DNA of 64,000 nt from Salvelinus alpinus (taxonomy: Eukaryota > Chordata > Actinopteri > Salmoniformes > Salmonidae): assembly GCF_045679555.1 (NCBI RefSeq), contig NC_092115.1, forward strand, positions 32,367,596 to 32,431,595. The letters are read 5' to 3'. The notes below the pieces were generated by a model. It worked only from the letters and a program-made list of their open reading frames with translations. It ran no database searches and had not been told where the DNA came from. Position numbers and translations under genes: made by a program. Shown piece by piece: positions 49,279 through 60,183 of the stretch. Numbering within the stretch: position 1 is the first letter of the stretch; the number at the start of each line of letters is the position of its first letter.

Positions 49279-52200
49279 ATGACCGGGGAAAAGATTCGCA
49301 CGTTGCGGAAAGACCATAACAACAAGCCTAGTAAGGATGGGGATATAATGGAAACCTATGATGAATCTACAAATGGGACAATATCATCTCCAACCCCCAA
49401 CGGTACCATCATCACGTACAAATCAAACAAGAACCATAACAAGACGGTGAAACCTTTGGTACTGCAGCAGCTGTCGAATATCAATGCAAACAATATCAAT
49501 GGCAATCAATCAGTTGTCAGCATCATCGATGACAATAACAAGAACCCAATCCTTCTGACCAATGGCAATGAGAGCTTCCATTTGGAATTCCCTGTTCACG
49601 AATGTGTGTTCAAAGGAGATGTGCGTCGCTTGTCCTCACTCATTCGGACCCAGAACATCTCCCAGAAAGATGTACATGGTGAGTGCCTGGTAACCCTTAC
49701 CCATTTATAGTCGCTAACTACCTTTAGCGCCTATTTATGAAAGCTAGTATCTTCTGTCAGGGGGTGTTTTGATAAGGCCCGAACGCCCGTTAAAGCAGTT
49801 TTCATATCAGCAGGAAATAATTGTCAAAAGGTTAAATTACTACACACGTTTTTATACGGGTAGTGTTCCCATACAGCCATATTTCCATTTTACAGCACAT
49901 GTTTATGGAAGACATCGGCAGCCACTTGGGCTTCAGCTGTGTAGTATCCTCTGAACACCTGTGTGTGTGCATAACTGGGGAGGAAGTGTAGTTTGTCAAC
50001 TGGAGACACACAGCGTATGGATCTGTGCAACACTGCTACAGTATATGTGTATTTTTTTGTTTGAAAGATTATTTCTAGCTGATATGAAAGATAAAGGGCA
50101 TATCAGCATATATTTTAAACTGTTTTGCAAGCAGTGATTATTGATGTTTCTAAATGTTAAAACACAGAGTCAGAATTGGAGTTAACATGCAGCAAACGTG
50201 GGAGATAACTGCTGAAAACCCTACGGATAAGAAGGGTTTTCAAAATCTAGGTAACCCAAACTTAGTACATGTAATTGATCTAGGAAATCACATAGCTAGG
50301 CTATCACTTCTACTTCTGGATCCATGAAATCTTACCTGACAATCATGTGACCAACATAGTCAGTGCTTGCTCACAACAAGTACATTGAATTACACAAACA
50401 TTGTCCTTGTGCACCAGCTGTGACAAATGATCTCATAACAGTTATCTGTCTATCTTTCCAGGAAACACACCTCTTCACTTAGCTGTGATGATGGGCCACA
50501 AAGGTAAGGGCTTTGACTTTTGTCATCAAGAATGTCTGATATGGAGAATAATAGATACATAGGCAGGACAGAGACATGCAAACAGCCTTGTTTCCCATTG
50601 GGAACAGACTGACTAGTACATCTGTACTACTTACCTCTAAACATCACATATCACCGGAGTTTGACAGGATGTTTTACCTCATATTCTCATCTCTGGCCTA
50701 AATCTAAGCCCAGCCAGGGGTTTTGCCATTCCCATAACATAATCACCATGTTTTCCAGCTCTCCTTCAGTAAATTCTCCATATGGCTTTTTTTTCTGGGA
50801 TAAAATTCCCTTTCTGTTCTGCCGTACTGAGCTTATCCTGGCTGACCTCTGCAGACTGCAGTGTGTTACATAGTCTAGGAGTCTCATAGCAGCATGGCAG
50901 CGGCTGGTCTCATGGGTGGGACAGGTCCACAGGATCCCTTAATCCCATTGATTAGTCTGACTCAAATGCAAAGCAGCATCTCTCTTATGTGAAGGTCATA
51001 GACAGTAAATTAACTGTCAAAATGTAATATACTGGTAACATAATTAACTATGATAATGAGAATCCACTGTCCAAGTACAAAGGCCATGGACACAGGTAGT
51101 AGGCTTAGCCAAAAACAATTAATCTAAAAGTAGCTTGATGTTTGTTAAATTCTTTGGGGTTTTTTGTGCTACAGAGTGTGCCCTCTTGCTCCTGGCCCAT
51201 AATGCCCCTGTGAAGGTGAAGAATGCACAGGGCTGGAGCCCCCTGGCAGAGGCCATCAGCTATGGAGACCGGCAGATGAGTAAGAATATGGGCTATTTTA
51301 TATCCTTTTTTGTACCCGGGACCGGAAAGCTATTATTTTATATTATAGATACTGCATCATTGAACAGTGATGTTCCATCCCTGAGTTTTCTTTACATATA
51401 TTTTAGTTTATCCTGTATTTAAGTCTACACATTTACACTCAGGTTCTCTCAGTTCACGGTCCTCCCTCCCTCTATTTGTTTTGTATTTGTTTGACGCTGT
51501 CCTAATTGGATCCTTCCTGGGCTGTCCGGCTGTAGACTAACTGATTGCTCTCTGATGCTGATGAGAGGTTGGGTTGTAGGTTGTCCTAGCCAGCCAAAGC
51601 CATGCAGGGGATTTTCTCTGAGCGCTCTATCCACAGCCATACGGCCTGGAACCCAGCCTGGCCAGGGGCTTAGTGTGACTGCGAGGGCACTGAGCAGCTT
51701 TACAGCTGGCTGGCTTCCTCTCTGTCTGTTCACATTTAATGCCCCATCCTAATGCTTTAACACAGCACTGTAAACTAAAGGCCTCAATATATGTTTTATG
51801 TGTATTGATTATTTGAATGTTTGTAAGGAATGCCAGTTAAGTGGAGTGTCCTTTTTGAAATGGTGGGAGTAGTGGAGAGAGGATTGAATCCAATGCCATG
51901 TTTTCCCCATGGGCTTTACTAGCATACTGTTTTTTTCTGTTTAATGCCGTGTTGGCAAAAAAATCATAACCTGCATAATATCAAATAAAAATATAAATAG
52001 GCTAGTTCATCAAAAATTCCATGTGAGTAATTGTTAAGGTTAGGCAAATCATTTTACTAAAATAATACCCAAAGATACTGATAATGTATACTGAACAAAA
52101 ATATAAACGCAATATGCAACATTTAAAATGATTTTACAGCGTTACAGTTAATATAAGGAAATCAGTCAATTGAAATAAATAATTAAGGCCCTAAACTATG

Positions 52201-55200
52201 GATTTCACATGACTGGGCAGAGGCGCAGCCATGGGAGGGCATAGGCCAACCCACTTGGGAGCCAGGCCCAGCCAATCAGAATGAGTTTTGTTCCACAAAA
52301 GGGCTTTATTACAGACAAATACTCCTCAGTTTCATCAGCTGTCATCAGCTTCCCGCAGGTGAAGAAGCTAAATGTGGAGGTCCTGGGCTGGCGTGGTTAC
52401 ACGTGGTCTGCGGTTGTGAGGCCAGTTGGACGTACTGCCAAATTCTCTAAAACAACATTGGAGGCGGTTTATGGTGGAGAAAATAACATTAAATTCTCTG
52501 CAACAGCGCATTCCTGGTGTCAGCATGCCAATTGCACGCTCCCTCAACTTGAGACATCTGTGGCATTGTGTTGTGAAAAACTGCACATTTTAAAGTGCCA
52601 TTTTATTGTCTTCAGCACAATGTTCACCTGTGTAATGATCATGCTGTTTAATCAGCTTCTTGGTATACCAAACCTGTCAGGTGGATGGATTATCTTGGCA
52701 AAGGAGAAACGGGGATGTCAACTAATTTGTGCACACAATTTGAGAGAAATGTGTTTCTTTATGTATGGACCATTTCTGGGATCTTGTATTTCGGCTCATG
52801 AAACATGGGACCAACACTTTACATGTTGTGTTTTATATTTTTGTTCAGTATGCAAATCTTTATTTCCCTCCTGTTAAATTCCCTGTTATATGTTGAGCGG
52901 GTTAGCGCTATGACCCTGTCACCCCAGCATGTATTAGTATGCAGCTCCAGTCCTGCAGTAGGGATGATTTGGCAGACGGGAGATACAGAGGTCAGGCATG
53001 GGAAGGGCAGATCTCAGTGTGGGGGGCAGGGATCAGAGGAAAGGACAGCATGGCTCTAGCCACACAGTACAGCAAGGACACGCAAAGGCAGCCAAACTCT
53101 GGCCAGTGACTGGGGCAGTACTAGTAGTGGTAAAATTAAAATAATGCAGCGTATACTAGGGCAGTGCTAGGGGCTACAATAAAATGTGTACTGTTGGGGG
53201 CACTCGAGGACTGGAGTTGGGAACCACTGTACTAGGGCTTATTATTGAGAGCGATACAGAGAGGGAGGCCTACGGCGAGAAGAGAAAGAAAGTAATCTCG
53301 TATAGATGGAGCCTTGATTTTTTCCCCCCCTCCTTTTTCAATTGCATAAGATCAGATAATGTCATAGTAACTAGGCTTTCATCTCTCACACACACACGCA
53401 CTGCGACAGCAGCTCACTCTAGGTGTCCATATCCACCATGCAACACTGCTCTGCCCCTGCAGCGAGTGCTTGCTTTGTCAGCACTTCCTCACACTCAAAA
53501 TCCCCATTCTAATGTTTCTCACTGGTCAAGATTACTGGATAGAAGATCACCCCAATTATAATTCATTGCAAGAGAGCACACACTTATGACTTGTGAGTTT
53601 TTGGACAGATTGCTAAGTGGGGTTATATAACTGAGGTTCAGCCTGTATTTAATTGCATATTAGAACGAGCAGTGTGTAAGGTGACTCATATCATGCGCAG
53701 CCTCCCCTGAATACTCTACTGCACCAACAATCCACTGTCCAGATTGCTGGCTGCGTCAGTGTTGAGCATTCATGTCTTGTAACAGTCACACACGTGTGTT
53801 TCATTATGACATGCAGCGACGTGACACGCTTTGGAGAGAAGACCTGGGGTCACCTTACCGCTCACTTACACTGTCGGTGTCAGAGTAGTATCATCCTAAA
53901 CCCCATCGGATTACTGTTACAGTATATCACTTGGTTGAATGATTTATCGCTCATGACTTTCACTGTCATTCAAGTGTGGGTTTGCTAAGTTCACTTTCCA
54001 CTTTAGTGAAAGTTGCTTTTTGAAAGATCATGTGCCTTTGTAATCCCTTCTGCTGTGTGTGTAGAAACATACACATATAGAATGTCTAGGGCTATGGAAT
54101 ATATTGTCTCTTTTGTGTGGTGTTGTGCTTTGTTTATCTCCCTCCTCTCCCCTCCTCAGTTACGGCTCTACTGCGGAAGCTGAAGCAGCAGTCCAGAGAG
54201 AGTGTGGAGGACAAGAGGCCCAAGCTGCTAAGAGCACTGAAAGAGGTGAGGTTCTGACAGCCGACTAGACTAGGGACTACTACAGTGTCTGGTTAGAAAT
54301 AGGATCTTTGCACTCTATATACATATGTCAAATACTTGACCTGCACTTGATTTAGTTTGCCCGGTACAGTGGAATAAATGGAATAGTCCTAAAAGTATTT
54401 GGACGGATTTGATATGCATTTGAGGCAGGTCTGGTCCACTCCATACCGAGTTTCGGTTTACAACCACTATCTTGCTATACCTTTACCCCTTTTCTCCAAC
54501 ATTAGCATCTGTCCAATGTAACAGCCCCTACCGCTCACCAAAACACACTCTTTCCCTTATTAAAATGCTCTGACATGTTATGCCTCCAGCTATAAAGAAA
54601 AAGTATTGATCGATTTTGTTTGGTGTTTTGTGGCTTGCATGACAAGATAATAATGTACCACTTTCTTTTTTTTTCATAGCTTGGGGACTTCTACTTGGAG
54701 CTTCACTGGGACTTTCAAAGTTGGGGTGAGTCGACTCTACATCATATTGCAATATGTTAAAATAAGCTACAGCGATGGGCCAACATCTCCTTTCACACGC
54801 TCTGTCTCCGTTCATTGTTATTCTGGGTGGAGGACACCTTAGCCAAGTCGTTTCATTTTCCAATCTAATTAGTGTTCTGTTCCCATTCTATCCTGGCTGT
54901 TAGTGTGATGTTAATTGCTCAGTGGGTTTGGGGGGCTCTGTGTCTTGGCTCAGGGATTCAGTGCCTAGCCACGGCCGTGTTCATTTATATGCCACGTAAT
55001 GATACCACGTATTATCTCTTCAGTTTCTTAGTTAATCTTATGAATCAAATGCTGTCGATCATTACTTTCTCTTTCTCCCGTCTCATAGTGCCCTTGCTCT
55101 CCCGGATTCTGCCATCTGATAACTGCAAGATCTACAAGCAGGGGATCAACATCAGGTAAGGCATCAAATACACGTCTGACACAGACGCCAGCTATACTCC

Positions 55201-57436
55201 TCACAGTTGTGAGGAGTATAGCTGGCGTCTGTAACCACTCACCTTCCAGAGTTAACCCTGTACACTCTTTCTCTCCCCTCTCTCCGCTGACAGACTGGAC
55301 ACCACTCTGGTAGACTTCACAGATATGAAGTGTCAGAGAGGAGACCTCAGCTTCATCTTCAACGGAGACGCTCCGCCCGCCAAGTCCTTCTATGTTCTGG
55401 ACAATGAGCAGAAGGTGTACCAGCGTATACACCATGAGGTGAGCTATCTGGTCTACATTTAACATCACCGTCCTCCAAGCCAACCGATCTTACAGAAATG
55501 CTTGTATTGCAAATGCTTGTATTGACTGAAAGCTCTGCAGGGTGTCACAGTAAAATTAACATTTCCACGGATTCAATATTGTGCACAAGTCATGTCACCA
55601 TCCAGCGTGATCCTATCTGGCTGACTGCCTGTTGTGTCCCTGCAGGAGTCTGAGATGGAGACTGAGGAGGAAGTGGACATCCTGATGAGCAGTGACGTCT
55701 ATTCTGCCACCCTGTCCACCAAGTCCATCACCTTCTCCCGCAGTCAGATAGGCTGGCTCTTCAGGGAGGACAAGACGGTAAGCACCCCTCCCCGTCCTGG
55801 GTCCGGTTCAGAAGGGGGCAAAATATTTTGAAATGGGGATCTACCTGGAGTTGTCCAATTAGAACACAGATTTCTTTGACCGGTTGCAAAACATTTTCTC
55901 ACGGCGTGTCGTTCTGAATACGACCCTGTGGTCAAACCAGGCCAGTCACTGGAATATAAAGCTTATAATACAATGGGTCTCATAATCTGTGTACTGTATG
56001 GGGAATAGGGTGCCATAACTCAGCCACCAGTTTGTATTATACATCTGGCTTGTGTCTGTCCCTGAAGGAGAGGGTTGGTAACTTCCTGGCAGACTTTTAC
56101 TCTGTGAACGGCCTGGTGCTGGAGTCCAGGAAGCGCCGGGAGCACCTGAGTGAGGAGGACATCCTGAGGAACAAGGCCATCGTGGAGAGTCTGAGCAAAG
56201 GAGGGAACCTGGTGGAGCAGAACTATGAGGTGAGGGAGGATGAGGGTTGGAAGGGAGGCACTAGGATGGAGGGAGGCTTTGGGCCTTAAGTCTCTTCTTC
56301 AGTGGTGATTGGGGTGTGGTGCACATTAGATGGCTATAAAAGTAAGCCTACATGTGATCCTCTCCCTTGCGGTCTTTCCCTCAGCCTCAGAGAAGGCTGT
56401 CCCTCTTGGCTCCAGGTCCTAACACTATCTCCTGGGAGGAGTACATCTCTGCAGAGCACGGAAAGTAAGCCCTGCATTATTCCTTCTAAGAAAGGTCACA
56501 GATGACACTACTGTCCGGAGGAATTTCCAGCCACTGTGTTTATTATTGAGTTATTGACAAGTCGGTGCATTGAAGATCATTACTAGCAGTGGCTTACTGT
56601 TAAACCTCCAAATGTATACGCCAATGATGCTGACTTAGCCAGTGTGTGTTCATCCCTAGGGCACCTCATCTTGGGAGAGAGCTTGTGTGTAAGGAGAGCA
56701 AGAAGAACTTCAAAGCGAACGTAGCCATGAGCCAGGACTTCCCTTTGGGCATTGAGTCGTGAGTAGAATCCTTCCTCTTATTGGCTAATAGTCTCTGGTC
56801 AGTCTCATCACTGACTGCAGTGCTATTGGAAACGTCCATGTATTGATCACTGTTGTGCACACAGGTTCTAGTTCAATATATATTAGGCTGTTGCAGATTC
56901 GTGTCTAGCTAATGCTTTTCAAAGGCCTCTTTTTTTAATTATTTTTTTTATTACTTATTGGTTTTATTGTTTAAATGGGACCTCATCAAATAATGTACTG
57001 TAAGAACATTTCTGATTTAACCCCGACCCTAATGATTTAGCTTTCCCCCTTTTTTTCGGTCTTCCAGGTTACTGAACGTGTTGGAGGTCATAGCCCCATT
57101 TAAGCACTTCAACAAACTCAGAGAATTCGTTCAATTGAAGCTTCCTCCTGGGTTCCCAGTCAAGCTTGGTATGCATCTACTGTACATTGTGTGGCCACAT
57201 GGACAATTTTATTTTACAGTTTAAAAAAAAGTGAAATATTGTGAAATAATGAAGAAATTGACATATTAAACGCTCTAAATAACCCCTCCTATTTCTGTGT
57301 GCCAGACATCCCTGTGTTCCCCACTATCACAGCTACGGTCACCTTCCAGGAGTTCCGCTATGATGACTTTGAGGAGTCCATCTTCTCCATCCCAGCGGAC
57401 TACAAGGAGGATCCCAGTCGCTTCCCTGACCTCTGA
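49279..57436 (+). CDS. ankrd13c: Ankyrin repeat domain protein 13C, 13 exons
   Basis: Exons: 49279-49678, 50462-50503, 51175-51279, 54160-54245, 54680-54725, 55089-55155, 55294-55438, 55646-55777, 56068-56229, 56385-56464, 56660-56758, 57068-57168, 57306-57436. The joined frame is 1596 nt (531 codons plus stop; I recall human as 541), with consistent phases. The N-terminus MTGEKIRTLRKDH is family-typical; a low-complexity Asn/Thr-rich stretch follows. Ankyrin repeats span about residues 110-185 (PVHECVFKGDVRRLSSLI, GNTPLHLAV, ECALLLLAHNAPVKVKNAQG). The rest is the GPCR-chaperone domain, with WLFREDKTERVGNFLADFY and the end SRFPDL. In mammals the protein sits on the cytosolic face of the ER and controls receptor biogenesis. 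Exon 9 has an unusual AAG acceptor. The largest intron (exons 3-4, 2.9 kb) carries a Tc1 copy. Confidence 0.95.
49780..49915 (+). repeat. Dispersed repeat in ANKRD13C intron 1
   Basis: Parallels 22290-22480: 'catatcagcaggaaataatt', 'gttcccatacagccatattt', 'ttacagcacatgtttatgga'. It begins just after 'gataaggcccgaacgcccg'. Confidence 0.55.
52087..52852 (-). mobile_element. Short Tc1-like element, internally deleted
   Basis: Ends 'tactgaacaaaaatataaac' and '...tatttttgttcagta' form inverted repeats at TA. Only the N-terminal transposase part is left, read on the minus strand near 52370-52590 ([27 protein letters not shown]). 766 bp, in ANKRD13C intron 3. Same family as 3467-5642. Confidence 0.85.
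55181..55232. repeat. Perfect 25-bp palindrome with 2-nt loop
   Basis: The arm at 55181-55205 (acagacgccagctatactcc + tcaca) is exactly complementary to 55208-55232, separated by 'gt'. It fills over a third of the 138-bp intron 6 of ANKRD13C, just after the 5' splice site region. Confidence 0.95.
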
Positions 57437-58830
57437 CCTGGTTGTCGTAGCAACCAGAGGTTTCCCCGGCCCCGCCCATTCGGAAACTGACAGAGAAACG
57501 AACTCTGCCTACCTACACTATTAAAAGGAAAAGAACCAACTAAAGACAGTTGAGATTAAATAAAAGGATGCCAATGTATTATTTGATATCTGTCTGTGTA
57601 TTCTGATGAAAAAGGGGAATTATCTCTTGGCCCTGAGTTTTTTTCATTTTGTAGATATTTCCTTATAGCAAACAAGAATCAACAATTTTCAGCTGTGTAG
57701 CAACAACAGCACAAGGTCAAACTCCAGAAGAGAAGAATTGAGGGGATGAGGAGTTTGAAAAAATATTTGATGTCATCTCCGTAACAGCTTATTGTTCACC
57801 GACTACGTGATCACTGCTTTGTACTGCAAACCAGCTTCTGTGAAACGTTATGGAGTTGGCTTCATCTGTGACATCTTAAGCGTGCACTTCTCCAGGTTTA
57901 GCACTCACTGCACCCAGTTTATCTAGCGTCTGCCCTTTGGGGACTGCCCCTTTTTCAACATGTTTAAGTACCCTTGGACATTCATTGCCTGTAAATGACT
58001 ATGGTATAAATGAAGTGTTAGAAATATAAAGATGTCATAACTGAACTGAGAAAATGATGTACCAAATGTACTGTACGTGTGTGTCAAAGGAGCAACACTG
58101 TGTAGCAATACATTTCCAGTACATAAGAATGTTTTTTTAAACCAGCTGGGAGAAAGTATGGTGTAAAACTGCATTCTTACAAAGATATCAACACCCAAGC
58201 CTTTTCTCTCTAGTGCAGGTTAGCTCATCTATCTTACCTCCTGGCTATCACTGTCTGTTTCAAGTGACTGTGAATTTAATCTGTTTTGTGTGCGAGAGGA
58301 CTTTAAAGGGTTGTGTGTGTGTGTGTGAGATTGTGTGTGAGCGAACCCAGATGGGGTATCAGGAAAGCTGTTCTAGTTTGATACTGCACTGACATTAAGT
58401 ATATTTAATTGCATGCTACGTTGACCCAATTGGATTACTTGTATACTCTTGAGCGTATATTTCCTACACTTGTTATACCTGCTACCATCTCCCTATCCTT
58501 TCTGATTATTCAGGAAGACTAACTTCTACCGTATAAATATTGTAATCACACTAAAACCCTTTGGTCAAATGTACTTAGGTGGTTTAAGCATTAACTGCAA
58601 CTTTCATTGAGTGTATACCTGTCTGTATTACTTTAGACTTTTCTGTACAATTTCATTACATTTCAATGAGCTTACAGTTGGACGGTATAAGCTCATTAAA
58701 ATGTAAGATCCATATGGTTTTTGAAATCAGATGTGTATCTGGCTTCGGGCCTACTGGTATTTCTAAATGTATTGCAGCTTTCCAACTTCCCATCCCTTTA
58801 AATAAAGCACCAGCACCATCACGTCTCAGC
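57437..58830 (+). other. ANKRD13C 3' UTR
   Basis: Follows the TGA at 57434-57436. It holds a (GT)n tract near 58306-58328. AATAAA occurs near 57559 and at 58801-58806; the latter, about 1.4 kb downstream, is the better candidate end because of the T/G-rich sequence after it. Confidence 0.6.
58801..58806 (+). terminator. Poly(A) signal, ANKRD13C
   Basis: Canonical AATAAA followed within 40 bp by a TG/T-rich stretch (ctgtctgtttctttgtattt). Confidence 0.55.
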
Positions 58831-59375
58831 ACTGTCTGTTTCTTTGTATTTTATTCAGTGGTATTTTAATTGTAGTCTCCAACAGACTGTAGCTAGGTCT
58901 CTGAATCCATGGAGTCAAGCCTCCAAGACATTGGCCATAATCCAATGGGAGTGTAATTTGGATTCAATCAGATCAGTGTTAACCCCCGGTAGCATACATA
59001 TGTATACCTCAATGCTTTTGTCGGCGGTGTAACTACATTGGAGCTGTCAAATTGGTGAATGGGTGGTCTTGTGGTCATTGTCACGAAACCACACCCATCC
59101 TTATACCCTACCCATGTTACAAGTTAATGAGAAAGTGTAGGCTATATACCGTGAATGCAGTCTCCACTAACACGGCACCATTGCCTTTAAATCACACTGA
59201 ACGTCCACGATACGGATTGAATAGAAACCCTGGCCTAATTCTCTATTGATCAACCATACTATTCAGGCCTCAGATAGCTCAGCATTTGATACTGGGTCAT
59301 ACAAGGGCCCATGTTAAAACTTTGCCCTAAACCTAAAATGAGCACCTGAAGTTTAAAACAAAATAAATCAAATCT
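58831..59375. other. Intergenic, tail-to-tail ANKRD13C and SRSF11
   Basis: About 0.5 kb between the presumed poly(A) sites of the two genes. Nothing recognised. Confidence 0.4.
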
Positions 59376-59386
59376 TTCCCCAGGGT

Positions 59387-59392
59387 TTTATT
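59387..59392 (-). terminator. Poly(A) signal, SRSF11
   Basis: TTTATT on the plus strand reads AATAAA on the minus strand, about 800 nt after the SRSF11 stop codon. This defines a 3' UTR of about 59376-60183. A second inverse signal lies near 59602. Confidence 0.45.
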
Positions 59393-60183
59393 GTATATAA
59401 AAAGTCACTGATAAAACAATACAAACTTCTAAGAATTACAACGAGCATCAGATCTACTGGGTATTGTGAATAGGTGCGAGATATAAGGACAGGTTATTAT
59501 AGCGCCACAAGACTCAGTATAAGTATACATCTTCCGTATAATAACGGATGGGATATAAACACAATATACCACGTATAGGAGTGACAGAGAATAGATGGTG
59601 AATTTATTGAGGCGACTTCAGTACAGAAGCTCAATAATAAAAAGCTAAGCCCACAGCGCTGTTCTATGTAGCAGCCATGTTGTCTGATGAAAATGGACAT
59701 ACAGTGAACTTCTCAAGCAGTGTAACTGGCTGCTTCTGCTCCTAGCAATGTGTAGAAACTAGAGTTAAACAACAAAAAATACACAAATGCCATTATCATC
59801 ATCATCATCATGATGTAAGCCCTATGCTTAAAAAAAGAAAATCAAGTTGCACACTTTGCCAAATAGTATCCACTTTCAAATTACAGCAATAAAACTTTCA
59901 ACCAACCACACCCTTTTCACATTTTCACTATCAAAATAGGACCAAATAATTATAATACATACAGAAAATTATGACAAAACAGAAAATTCTTTCGGTTCAT
60001 CTTCTACTTGATCTAGTTTGTCTAGTCTATCCAAAAGGAAAACTAACAATTCAACTGAGATAAAGGATCGAGTTGAGTTGAATGAAGCCCGAATACAGTA
60101 AGCTCGGTGGGGCATGGAGGTTTTGGTACAATGGAGGGTTGGGTACATAGAGGTCTATACATCCGTCTCTATTATTGGGTGAC

